64,000 nt of DNA, from contig NZ_LLZC01000018.1 in assembly GCF_001461825.1 (NCBI RefSeq), positions 62,001 to 126,000 on the forward strand, read 5' to 3'. The notes under the pieces were generated by a model. The model was not told the DNA's origin, did not search any database, and saw only the letters and a program-made list of their open reading frames with translations. Shown here one piece after another: positions 31,093 to 39,741 of this stretch (within the stretch, counting starts at the first letter, position 1; each line of letters begins with the position of its first letter). The DNA is from Bacillus velezensis (lineage in GTDB: Bacteria > Bacillota > Bacilli > Bacillales > Bacillaceae). Both the position numbers and the translations under genes were made by a program.

Positions 31093-32169
31093 ATGTCGAT
31101 ACAATCTTTAAAAATCAATCTCGCGGAATGGCTTTTGCTAAAGGTCAAATACCCGTCCCAATTTCATTTCGGAACGGCAGCGGATGGGTCGGGGCTTTCA
31201 GCGGCAAGAAAAAAGATCATTCTGACGCTGCTCCCGTCCCACGATAATCTCGGCGATCACGCCATCGCCTACGCAAGCAAAACGTTTCTTGAACGGGAGT
31301 ATCCCGATTTTGACATTGTCGAGGTGGATATGAAGGATATATACAGATCGGCAAAAGCGCTGATCAAAAAGCGCCACCCCGATGATATGGTATTCATCAT
31401 CGGCGGCGGGAACATGGGGGATTTGTACCGGTATGAGGAATGGACGCGCCGCTTTATTATCAAAACATTCCGGGAATATCGGATCGTTCAGCTTCCGGCG
31501 ACGGCTCACTTTTCTGAATCAAAAAAGGGACGGAAGGAACTGAAGCGCGCCAGAAAAGTGTACAATGCGCATCCCGACCTTTTGTTAATGGCGAGAGATG
31601 AGACGACGTATCAATGGATGAAGCGTCATTTTCCCGGAAAAACAGTGCTCAAACAGCCTGACATGGTCTTATATTTGGATAAAAGCGAGCGGCACATCCC
31701 GCGGGAAGGGATCTACCTCTGTTTACGGGAGGATAAGGAGAGTGCGCTGACGGCTGAGGACAGAACGATGGTAAAAGAAGCTTTGGCAAAAGAGTACGGA
31801 GAGCTGCATTCCTTTACCACGACGGTCGGCCGGAGGGTCAGCCGCCATACACGCGAAAAGGAGCTGGAAGCGCTTTGGAATACGCTGAAAGGCGCGGAGG
31901 CCGTCGTCACTGACAGACTTCACGGGATGATTTTTTGTGCGCTGACGAAAACGCCTTGTGTCGTCATTCGTTCGTTTGATCATAAGGTAATGGAAGGCTA
32001 TCAATGGCTGAAAAACATACCGAACATGACATTGCTTGAACGTCCCGACCCTGAAGCCGTAACGTCCGCCGTAAACCGGCTGCTCAGCGGCAAGCATGAG
32101 GAAGGCGGTTCATTGCGAAGTGTTTATTTTGCCGGGCTGCGCTCGAAAATCAGCGGTGATGCCCAATGA
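31093..32169 (+). CDS. epsI: EpsI, polysaccharide pyruvyl transferase
   Basis: 358 residues, polysaccharide pyruvyl-transferase family: SHDNLGDHAIAYAS near residue 50, FIIGGGNMGDLYRYEEW near residue 98 and VTDRLHGMIFCAL near residue 276. Transfers pyruvate from PEP as a ketal onto a sugar of the chain, adding negative charge. EpsO at the operon end is a second member. Overlaps epsJ by four bases. Confidence 0.93.
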   Translation: MSIQSLKINLAEWLLLKVKYPSQFHFGTAADGSGLSAARKKIILTLLPSHDNLGDHAIAYASKTFLEREYPDFDIVEVDMKDIYRSAKALIKKRHPDDMVFIIGGGNMGDLYRYEEWTRRFIIKTFREYRIVQLPATAHFSESKKGRKELKRARKVYNAHPDLLLMARDETTYQWMKRHFPGKTVLKQPDMVLYLDKSERHIPREGIYLCLREDKESALTAEDRTMVKEALAKEYGELHSFTTTVGRRVSRHTREKELEALWNTLKGAEAVVTDRLHGMIFCALTKTPCVVIRSFDHKVMEGYQWLKNIPNMTLLERPDPEAVTSAVNRLLSGKHEEGGSLRSVYFAGLRSKISGDAQ

Positions 32170-33200
32170 CCGCGCCGCTTGTGAGCGTGATCGTGCCGAT
32201 GTATAAGACAGAGCCTTTTATTAAAAAATGCGCGGTTTCTTTAACAAAACAGACGCTGAGAGACATCGAAATCATTTTTGTCAATGACGGTTCACCGGAT
32301 CAGTCAGGCCGGATTGCCGAACAATTCGCCGCAGAAGATACGAGGATCCGGGTGATTCATAAAGAAAACGGCGGCCTCAGCTCGGCCCGCAATGCCGGAA
32401 TAAAAGCCGCCCGCGGCCGTTATATCGGTTTTGCGGACGGCGATGACTATGTGACGGAAACGATGTTCGAGCGGCTTTATGAAGAAGCGGAGAAGAACCG
32501 GCTGGATATCGCCGGCTGCGGTTATTATAAGGAAACGCCGTCTAAAGAAAGAACATATATGCCGCCGTCCATTCCGGCGGGCCGCGTCTTCACAGCGGAT
32601 GAAATGACTGCATTGCTGACACGCGCGCACGAACATCGGTTTATTTGGTATGTGTGGCGCTATATATACCGGCGAGAAGCATTGCAAGGGCTGTTGTTCC
32701 ATGAAGATATCCGTTTTGCCGAGGACTCTCCGTTTAACTTGGCAGCGTTCCGCCAAGCCGCGCGTGTCAAAGTGATAGACGAAGGGCTGTATATCTACCG
32801 GGAAAATCCGCAAAGTCTTACAGAAACACCGTTTAAGCCCCACTTAGATCAAGAACTGCAAAAGCAATATAAAGCGAAAATGGCTTTTTATGAGGAAAAC
32901 GGGCTGACGGACGCCTGCCGGAGCGATATCGATACATATTTGTGCAAGCATCAGATTCCGATGCTGATCGCCAACGCATGCGCCGCGCCGCAGCCGTCAC
33001 ACCAGATTACGGCGCACATCGGCAGAATCTTAACGTATGACATGGTAAAAACGGCGGTGCGCAGGACGCCGTGCCGCCATAAACAGCTGCTGGCGGGGGA
33101 GCGCGTGGTGCTCGGCCTGTGCAAAATGCGCCTTCCTCTTCTTCTGCATGCGTTTTTCGAACGGAAATCGAAAGAGAAAGGCAGTGCGGAAGGAGCATGA
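32166..33200 (+). CDS. epsJ: EpsJ, glycosyltransferase (GT2)
   Basis: 344 residues. SVIVPMYKTEPFIKKCAVSL, NDGSPDQSG and FADGDDYVTE are the GT2 nucleotide-sugar and metal motifs. Coupled to epsI (ATGA) and to epsK (ATGA). Same length as in B. subtilis. Presumed to extend the lipid-linked unit; sugar unknown. Confidence 0.93.
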   Translation: MTAPLVSVIVPMYKTEPFIKKCAVSLTKQTLRDIEIIFVNDGSPDQSGRIAEQFAAEDTRIRVIHKENGGLSSARNAGIKAARGRYIGFADGDDYVTETMFERLYEEAEKNRLDIAGCGYYKETPSKERTYMPPSIPAGRVFTADEMTALLTRAHEHRFIWYVWRYIYRREALQGLLFHEDIRFAEDSPFNLAAFRQAARVKVIDEGLYIYRENPQSLTETPFKPHLDQELQKQYKAKMAFYEENGLTDACRSDIDTYLCKHQIPMLIANACAAPQPSHQITAHIGRILTYDMVKTAVRRTPCRHKQLLAGERVVLGLCKMRLPLLLHAFFERKSKEKGSAEGA

Positions 33201-34714
33201 AATTTGCCATTAATTTCGGCGCCAATGTGACGGCGTTTTTACTATCGGTGTTTTTATCAGTGTGGATGACTCCCTTTATTGTGAAAACATTAGGTGTGGA
33301 GGCTTTTGGGTTTGTCCATCTGACACAGAATATCATTAACTATTTCTCTATAATTACCGTTGCGCTGAGCTCTGTCGTTGTGAGGTTTTTCTCCGTCGCC
33401 GCCCACAGGGGGAACAAGGACGAGGCCAATGCGTATGTAAGCAATTATTTAGCCGCGTCTGTCGTGATATCTCTATTGCTCGCTGTGCCGCTCGCCGGGA
33501 CGGCTTTTTTTATTGACAAGATTATGAATGTACCGGCCGGGCTCTTAACGGATGTGAGGCTCTCTATCGTGATCGGCAGCGTGCTGTTTATGCTGACGTT
33601 TTTTATGGCGGGGTTCGCGACGGGGCCGTTTTTCGCCAACAAGCTTTATATCACAAGCTCCATTCAGGCCGTGCAAATGCTGGTCAGGGTGCTGTGTGTG
33701 CTCGCTCTGTTTACGTGCCTGCCGCCGAAAATCTGGCAGATCCAGCTTTCGGCATTAGCGGGAGCCGTCTGTGCGGCCGTGCTGACTTTTTTCTTTTTTA
33801 AGAAATTGATTCCGTGGTTTTCTTTCAGCCGTAAAACCTTGTCATTACAGACGAGCAAAGTGCTGTTTTCGGCCGGTGCCTGGAGTTCTGTCAACCAGAT
33901 CGGCGTGCTGCTGTTTCTGCAGATTGACCTCATGACGGCCAACCTCGTGCTGGGGCCGTCTGAAGCGGGTGTCTATGCGGCGATTATTCAATTCCCGCTC
34001 CTGCTCAGAAGTCTTGCCGGGACGCTTGCTTCACTGTTTGCGCCGGTTTTGACTTCCTACTATTCAAAAGGCGATATGGAAGGCCTCCTGTCTTACGCCA
34101 ATAAGGCCGTGCGGCTGAACGGGCTTCTGCTCGCGCTTCCCGCCGCATTATTAGGAGGGCTCGCCGAACCGTTTCTGGCGATTTGGCTGGGCCCGTCGTT
34201 TGTGCAGACGGCGCCGCTTTTATACATTCACGCCGCGTATTTGGCGGTCAGTCTCTCTGTCATGCCGCTTTTTTACGTATGGACGGCTTTTAATAAACAA
34301 AAAACGCCCGCCGTCGTTACTTTATGTTTAGGCGGACTGAATGTCATATTGGCCGTGGTTCTCAGCGGACCGGCACATCTCGGGCTGTACGGCATCACCA
34401 TCGCCGGTGCAGTCTCGCTCATTTTGAAAAATGCCGTCTTCACGCCGCTGTATGTTTCGCATATTACGGGCTTTCAGAAAACCGCGTTTTACAAAGGCAT
34501 GTTCGGCCCGTTGGCGGCGGCCGTATTTGCCTGGGCTGTCTGCCGGGGTATCCGGCTGTTTTCACCGCTTGACAGCTGGGCCGGCCTGATCGCCGCGGGG
34601 CTTGCCGTATGCATAAGCTATGCCGCATTCGCTTTTTTCTTCATTTGTACGAAAGAAGAAAGGTGGCTTGCTTTACAGAAATGCCGAAAAGTGAAAGGAG
34701 CTGTTCAGATTTGA
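33197..34714 (+). CDS. epsK: EpsK, polysaccharide flippase (Wzx/MATE-like)
   Basis: 505 residues with about 14 membrane segments; polysaccharide biosynthesis/MVF family. The start at the ATG behind GAAGGAG gives the B. subtilis length; the open frame runs 26 codons further upstream inside epsJ. Probable function is moving the lipid-linked repeat unit across the membrane to EpsG. Its stop overlaps the epsL start as TTGA. Confidence 0.93.
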   Translation: MKFAINFGANVTAFLLSVFLSVWMTPFIVKTLGVEAFGFVHLTQNIINYFSIITVALSSVVVRFFSVAAHRGNKDEANAYVSNYLAASVVISLLLAVPLAGTAFFIDKIMNVPAGLLTDVRLSIVIGSVLFMLTFFMAGFATGPFFANKLYITSSIQAVQMLVRVLCVLALFTCLPPKIWQIQLSALAGAVCAAVLTFFFFKKLIPWFSFSRKTLSLQTSKVLFSAGAWSSVNQIGVLLFLQIDLMTANLVLGPSEAGVYAAIIQFPLLLRSLAGTLASLFAPVLTSYYSKGDMEGLLSYANKAVRLNGLLLALPAALLGGLAEPFLAIWLGPSFVQTAPLLYIHAAYLAVSLSVMPLFYVWTAFNKQKTPAVVTLCLGGLNVILAVVLSGPAHLGLYGITIAGAVSLILKNAVFTPLYVSHITGFQKTAFYKGMFGPLAAAVFAWAVCRGIRLFSPLDSWAGLIAAGLAVCISYAAFAFFFICTKEERWLALQKCRKVKGAVQI

Positions 34715-35319
34715 AGGCGAAACGTGTATTTGATATAGCGGCCGCGGTGTTGTTATTGTGCGGCGCGAGCGTTATCCTTCTCTTCGCCATGGCCGCCGTC
34801 AGATGCGCCATCGGGTCTCCGGTATTGTTCAAACAGACGAGACCGGGGCATAACGGGCGTCCGTTTACGTTGTATAAACTCAGGACGATGACGGATGCGC
34901 GTGATGAAAACGGTGTGCTGCTTCCGGATCATCTCCGCCTGACCAAAACGGGAAGGCTGATCAGAAAACTGAGCATCGATGAGCTTCCCCAGCTTTTTAA
35001 TGTGCTCAAAGGAGATATCAGTCTGGTCGGCCCCCGCCCTTTGCTGATGGATTATCTGCCGCTTTACACGGCGGAGCAGGCGCGGCGCCACGAGGTGAAG
35101 CCGGGGATTACGGGCTGGGCGCAGATTAACGGGAGAAACGCGATTTCATGGGAGGAAAAATTCAAGCTCGACGTGTGGTACGTCGACAACCGCACATTTC
35201 TTCTCGACTTAAAGATTCTGCTTTTAACAGTGAAAAAAGTTCTCGTGTCAGAAGGCATACACCAAGCCGGCCATGTGACGGCAAAGCGCTTCACAGGCAG
35301 CGGAGATATGTCATCGTGA
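34711..35319 (+). CDS. epsL: EpsL, initiating sugar-phosphate transferase
   Basis: 202 residues from a TTG that overlaps the epsK stop, with AAAGGAG at good distance; longer open frame lies inside epsK. One N-terminal membrane hairpin (RVFDIAAAVLLLCGASVILL) and the monotopic phosphoglycosyl-transferase domain: GSPVLFKQTRPG, FTLYKLRTM, LSIDELPQLFNVL with the catalytic Asp-Glu, GPRPLL and GITGWAQINGRN. Starts the chain by moving a sugar phosphate, probably the bacillosamine-type product of EpsC/N/M, onto undecaprenyl phosphate. Confidence 0.94.
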   Translation: MKAKRVFDIAAAVLLLCGASVILLFAMAAVRCAIGSPVLFKQTRPGHNGRPFTLYKLRTMTDARDENGVLLPDHLRLTKTGRLIRKLSIDELPQLFNVLKGDISLVGPRPLLMDYLPLYTAEQARRHEVKPGITGWAQINGRNAISWEEKFKLDVWYVDNRTFLLDLKILLLTVKKVLVSEGIHQAGHVTAKRFTGSGDMSS

Positions 35320-35963
35320 AAAAGATCGTGCTGATCGGAAACGGCGGACACGGAAAAGTCGTGAAGGAAATCGTGCAGGCCCGTTCCGATATGGAGCTTG
35401 CGGGCGTATTGGATGACGGATTCAGCGGTTTTGCCGTTCGGAACGGTTTATATACGGGTCGGACGAAAGACGTGCCCATGCTTCGGAAACTCGTCCCCGA
35501 GGCCGTATTCACGATATGCATCGGCCGCAACGGCGTCAGAAAGCAGTTCGCTGAAACGCTTGGGCTTGAAGATGACAATTATGCCGCACTCATTCACCCC
35601 GGGGCGATCGTCAGTGAAACGGCTTCCGTCGGACACGGAACGGTTGTGATGGCGGGCGCCATCATTCAGGCGGGCGCTGACATCGGCGCCCATTGCATCA
35701 TCAATACGGGCGCGGTTGCCGATCATGACAATGCAATCGGAGATTACGTCCACCTTTCACCGCGCGCGGCGCTTGCCGGCGGAGTGAAAGTCGGGGAAGG
35801 AGCGCACGTCGGAATCGGGGCGTCCGTCATACCGCAGATGGACATCGGTCCTTGGTCCGTGATCGGCGCGGGGGCTGCCGTCATCAGCCGGATTCCCGAT
35901 CATGTGACGGCGGTCGGCGTTCCGGCCCGCGTCATCTCCTCTATTCATAATGAAAAAGGATGA
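35316..35963 (+). CDS. epsM: EpsM, sugar O/N-acetyltransferase (PglD-like)
   Basis: 215 residues from a GTG overlapping the epsL stop (GTGA). N-terminal substrate-binding fold (IGNGGHGKVVKEIV) and a left-handed beta-helix of hexapeptide repeats (residues about 95-205) with the catalytic His in VADHDNAIGDYVHLSP. Acetylates the 4-amino group made by EpsN. Alternative longer frames upstream lie inside epsL. Confidence 0.93.
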   Translation: MKKIVLIGNGGHGKVVKEIVQARSDMELAGVLDDGFSGFAVRNGLYTGRTKDVPMLRKLVPEAVFTICIGRNGVRKQFAETLGLEDDNYAALIHPGAIVSETASVGHGTVVMAGAIIQAGADIGAHCIINTGAVADHDNAIGDYVHLSPRAALAGGVKVGEGAHVGIGASVIPQMDIGPWSVIGAGAAVISRIPDHVTAVGVPARVISSIHNEKG

Positions 35964-35967
35964 TTTC

Positions 35968-37140
35968 ATGCATACAAACAAACGGATTTATTTATCTCCG
36001 CCGCATATGAGCGGAAAAGAACAGGAATACATCGCGGAAGCCTTCCGTTCCAATTGGATTGCGCCGCTCGGTCCGCTCGTCAATTCGTTTGAAGCGCGGC
36101 TGGCGGAATATGCGGGAGTGAAAAGCGCGGCGGCCGTAAGCTCGGGAACGGCGGCCATCCATCTTGCCCTGCGGCTTGCGGGTGTGAAAAAAGGAGACGC
36201 TGTATTTTGTCCTTCCTTTACGTTTGTCGCCACGGCGAATCCGATTGTGTATGAGCAGGCTGAGCCCGTTTTTATTGATTCGGAATGGGAGACGTGGAAT
36301 ATGTCGCCCGATGCGCTTGAGCGGGCGCTGCGGGATGCAAAGCGGCGCGGCAGACTCCCGAAAGCGGTGATCGCCGTCAATCTTTACGGCCAAAGCGCGA
36401 AAATGGATGAATTAATGAGCCTTTGTGACGCATACGGCGTCTGTCTGATTGAAGACGCTGCCGAGTCCTTAGGATCAACATATAAAGGCAGGCAGAGCGG
36501 CACGTTCGGCCGTTTCGGCATTTATTCCTTTAACGGCAACAAAATCATTACAACATCGGGAGGCGGCATGCTCGTATCTGACGATGAAGCCGCGATTGAA
36601 AAAGCGAGGTTTCTTGCGTCACAGGCGAGAGATGCCGCCGTTCATTACCAGCACAGCGAGCTCGGGTATAACTACAGGCTCAGCAACATTCTCGCGGGCG
36701 TGGGGATATCGCAGCTGGAAGTGCTTGAAGATCGCGTCCGGGCGAGGAGAGAAATCTTTCACAGGTATCGGGAAGCGCTGGAAACGTATCCGGGCATCCG
36801 CATGATGCCGGAGCTTGAAGGAACGGTTTCAAACCGCTGGCTGACGGCTCTGACGCTTGATAACGGCGTGACGCCGGAAGAAGCCGTCGCCTGTCTTGCG
36901 GAACAGAATATTGAGGCCCGGCCGCTGTGGAAACCGCTGCATACGCAGCCGCTTTTCTCATCTTCCGTCTTTTATCCTCACAGCGAACATGAGCGTGTCT
37001 CTGAGAACCTTTTCAGCCGGGGCATCTGTCTGCCGTCCGGGTCTGACCTGTCTTCTGAGGAGCAGCAGCGTGTCATTGACGCACTTGCGCAACTGTTTGA
37101 AACGAAAGGGGAGAAAACATGGACAGCCGCCATGTTATGA
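35968..37140 (+). CDS. epsN: EpsN, PLP-dependent sugar aminotransferase
   Basis: 390 residues, DegT/DnrJ/EryC1 family. SGTAAIHLALRLAG near residue 58 binds PLP phosphate, EDAAESLGSTYKG near residue 158 the ring nitrogen, and FNGNKIITTSGGG carries the Schiff-base lysine near residue 188. The ATG behind AAAAAGGATGA fits the B. subtilis start better than one six codons earlier. Amidates the EpsC product at C4 before EpsM acetylation. Confidence 0.94.
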   Translation: MHTNKRIYLSPPHMSGKEQEYIAEAFRSNWIAPLGPLVNSFEARLAEYAGVKSAAAVSSGTAAIHLALRLAGVKKGDAVFCPSFTFVATANPIVYEQAEPVFIDSEWETWNMSPDALERALRDAKRRGRLPKAVIAVNLYGQSAKMDELMSLCDAYGVCLIEDAAESLGSTYKGRQSGTFGRFGIYSFNGNKIITTSGGGMLVSDDEAAIEKARFLASQARDAAVHYQHSELGYNYRLSNILAGVGISQLEVLEDRVRARREIFHRYREALETYPGIRMMPELEGTVSNRWLTALTLDNGVTPEEAVACLAEQNIEARPLWKPLHTQPLFSSSVFYPHSEHERVSENLFSRGICLPSGSDLSSEEQQRVIDALAQLFETKGEKTWTAAML

Positions 37141-38084
37141 GCCGATTAAAAGAGACGCTGACGGGTCTGCTCAGCGTTATACCGCCGCAATCTGACATCA
37201 TATATGCCGACTATCCCCTCTACGGAAATGTAGGGGATTTATTGATAATGAAAGGGACGGAGGCGTTTTTTAAAGCACACGGCATCTGCGTGAAACAGCG
37301 CTGGAATCCCGACAATTTTCCATTCGGGCGCCGGGCGGACAAAAAGACGATCATCGTCTGTCAGGGTGGCGGAAATTTCGGGGATCTCTATCAGTACTAT
37401 CAGACGTTCAGGGAAAAAATCGTCAAATCCTTCCCGGAAAACAGGATCGTCATCCTGCCGCAATCCATCTATTATCAGGATGAGACACGGCTTGGGAAGA
37501 CATCGGCGCTTTTTGCGGAGCACAAGGATCTCCACCTGTTTACGAGAGATCGTGTGTCATACGAGACCGCGAAACGCTTTTTTTCGGCGAATCATATCGG
37601 GCTTATGCCTGATATGGCCCATCAGCTGTATCCGATCGCGGCGTCAGCGGCTCCGTCACGCGGCAGGCTTCATTTTAGCCGCACGGATGGGGAAATCAAT
37701 CCGAAGCTGCAAAACAATCCTTCCGTTAAAAGCTGCGACTGGCAGGATGTGCTGTCAGCAAGCGACCGCAGGGGAATCGCTTTTTTCCAAACACTGAATG
37801 TTTTGAATAAAAAAGCGGGAAACCCGCTGCCGATTGCGCGGTTTTGGAAACGCTATTCCGATTTCTTGACGAAAAAAGCGGTTCTGTTTTTCAGCAGGTA
37901 CGAATCGGTGGAAACGTCAAGGCTTCACGGCCACATCCTGTCCTCGCTTCTCGGGAAACCGAATACCGTCATTGATAATTCATACGGGAAAAACGCCAAC
38001 TATTATTACACCTGGATGCACGAAGCGCCGGACGTCCGTCTGATCGGGGAAACCGCCGGCACGAAGGAAAACCTTCCGCTTTGA
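37119..38084 (+). CDS. epsO: EpsO, polysaccharide pyruvyl transferase
   Basis: 321 residues, pyruvyl-transferase family: YADYPLYGNVGDLLIMKGTE near residue 29, VCQGGGNFGDLYQYYQTF near residue 80 and SRLHGHILSSLLG near residue 268. Shares domain with EpsI. Its start overlaps the epsN end by 22 bases. Last gene of the eps operon, followed immediately by a terminator shared with yvfG. Confidence 0.94.
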   Translation: MDSRHVMSRLKETLTGLLSVIPPQSDIIYADYPLYGNVGDLLIMKGTEAFFKAHGICVKQRWNPDNFPFGRRADKKTIIVCQGGGNFGDLYQYYQTFREKIVKSFPENRIVILPQSIYYQDETRLGKTSALFAEHKDLHLFTRDRVSYETAKRFFSANHIGLMPDMAHQLYPIAASAAPSRGRLHFSRTDGEINPKLQNNPSVKSCDWQDVLSASDRRGIAFFQTLNVLNKKAGNPLPIARFWKRYSDFLTKKAVLFFSRYESVETSRLHGHILSSLLGKPNTVIDNSYGKNANYYYTWMHEAPDVRLIGETAGTKENLPL

Positions 38085-38099
38085 ATAAGCGGAAGGTTT
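38069..38099. terminator. bidirectional terminator between epsO and yvfG
   Basis: AAACCTTCCGCTT and AAGCGGAAGGTTT form a perfect stem; the proximal arm lies in the last codons of epsO and the distal arm reaches the yvfG stop. Confidence 0.9.
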
Positions 38100-38316
38100 A
38101 TTTTGTTTCTCCGCGTTTTACTTTGTTGTACGCCTCATCCAAATGCTGAATTCTTTTGAGCACAACCGAGTTTTTCGTCAGCTGATCCTGAACAAGGGTT
38201 GAGACGACGGAGCGGTAATAGCTGTTCATCGCATGATTTCGGTCTTCATTCGGATTCATTTCAATGTGCTGTGTAAAGTTTTCAATAAAATAAGGAACAG
38301 AAAAAAGTTCTGACAT
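38098..38316 (-). CDS. yvfG: YvfG, small conserved protein
   Basis: 72 residues, equal to B. subtilis YvfG, in the same place between eps and sigL. Soluble and helical (FSVPYFIENFTQHIEMNPNE); no catalytic motif. Ribosome site AAAAGGAG before the ATG. Convergent with epsO and divergent from sigL. Function unknown. Confidence 0.9.
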   Translation of the reverse strand: MSELFSVPYFIENFTQHIEMNPNEDRNHAMNSYYRSVVSTLVQDQLTKNSVVLKRIQHLDEAYNKVKRGETK

Positions 38317-38393
38317 CTATAAAGCAACTCCTTTTAATAAGTATATACGGTATGAAACCAATCATGTACAATGAAAAAAGGGGAGTGAGCATG

Positions 38394-39704
38394 ATGGATA
38401 TCAAACTTCAGCAAACACAAATGTTAAAGCCTCAATTAACGCAAGAGCTTAAACAGGCTATCACATTACTCGGATACAATTCCGCGGAACTGGCCGGATA
38501 TATTGATGAGCTCTCACTGGAAAACCCTCTGATTGAACGAAAGGAAACAGACACGCCGCCACTATCTTACCATAAAACAAATAAAAACAGGATGAAAGAA
38601 CGGGACGGAAGCCAGCAGATCAGACATACCCGCAAAACGCTGCAGGATTCGCTCAAACAGCAAGCCTTAGACATGAAGCTGTCCGATGATGAGAAAAAGA
38701 TTTTCAATTATCTGATACATTCATTGGATTCAAACGGATATTTAAAAGAGGACATACCAGCTGCCGCCGACCATGTATCCGCTTCACAAGAGGAGACGGA
38801 AGCGGTTCTGAAAAAGCTTCAATCCCTTGAGCCCGCGGGAATCGGCGCCCGGTCTTTGCAGGAATGCATCCTTCTTCAGCTCCGCCGTCTTCCCGAGCGG
38901 AACGAACAGGCGGAATGGATTGCCGACGCCTATTTTGAGCTATTTGCAAGAAAGAACTGGAAAGCGCTTACAACGAAAACGGGCATTCCGCTTAAAGACA
39001 TTCAGGACATCGCTGACATGATCAGCGCGCTTGATCCGAGGCCGGGGCTCCGTTATGCGCATGAGGAGCCGGGTTTTTACGTGGAACCGGATATTTTCAT
39101 CACGGTGAAAAACGGCATCATTCAAGCGCGGCTCAACAGCCGTTCGTTTCCTGACATCCAGCTTCATGCCCATTATCAGCCGCTCTTGTCAGCTGCCGGG
39201 TGCCGTGACACGAAAAATTATCTGTCGGCAAAATATCAGGAATGGCGCTGGCTGAACCGGGCTTTGTCGCAAAGAAAACAAACGATCACGAGAATTATCG
39301 GCGTCCTGACTGAACGGCAGGAATCCTTTTTTCTCACAGGAAAAAGCGGAATGCAGCCGCTGACCTTAAGAGAGGTGGCGGAAACGCTGGAGCTCCACGA
39401 ATCAACGATCAGCCGGGCCATCAAAGGGAAGTACGTTCAGACGCCGTACGGACTGTATGAAATGAAAACATTTTTCTCGGCGAAAGCTGAATCATCGGGG
39501 GACGGCGGCGCCTCCAATTATGCCGTAAAAGCGCATCTGGAGGCATTGGTCCATAAAGAAGATAAAAAGAAACCTTTTTCAGACCAAAAGCTTGCCGATC
39601 TGCTGCATGAACAATATGACATCCGAATCTCAAGGCGCACCGTCGCCAAATACCGTGACCAATTAAATATTCCGCCGTCATCGGCGAGAAAACGGTACAG
39701 CTGA
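38394..39704 (+). CDS. sigL: RNA polymerase sigma-54 factor SigL (RpoN)
   Basis: 436 residues, the B. subtilis length. The glutamine-rich activator-interaction region I (KLQQTQMLKPQLTQELKQA) opens the protein, the core-binding region follows, and near the C-terminus a helix-turn-helix (LTLREVAETLELHESTISRA) and the RpoN box SRRTVAKYRDQL recognise -24/-12 promoters. Controls arginine, acetoin, levanase and cold-related genes with bEBP activators. The ATG behind AAAGGGGAGTGAG is used; upstream in-frame ATGs lack spacing. Confidence 0.96.
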   Translation: MDIKLQQTQMLKPQLTQELKQAITLLGYNSAELAGYIDELSLENPLIERKETDTPPLSYHKTNKNRMKERDGSQQIRHTRKTLQDSLKQQALDMKLSDDEKKIFNYLIHSLDSNGYLKEDIPAAADHVSASQEETEAVLKKLQSLEPAGIGARSLQECILLQLRRLPERNEQAEWIADAYFELFARKNWKALTTKTGIPLKDIQDIADMISALDPRPGLRYAHEEPGFYVEPDIFITVKNGIIQARLNSRSFPDIQLHAHYQPLLSAAGCRDTKNYLSAKYQEWRWLNRALSQRKQTITRIIGVLTERQESFFLTGKSGMQPLTLREVAETLELHESTISRAIKGKYVQTPYGLYEMKTFFSAKAESSGDGGASNYAVKAHLEALVHKEDKKKPFSDQKLADLLHEQYDIRISRRTVAKYRDQLNIPPSSARKRYS

Positions 39705-39734
39705 AACCTCCCCGAGCCAAACCCCGGGGAGGTT
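39705..39734. terminator. terminator between sigL and lutP
   Basis: AACCTCCCCG and CGGGGAGGTT form a perfect 10-bp stem directly after the sigL stop; usable from both sides. Confidence 0.87.
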
Positions 39735-39741
39735 CTCCGTG

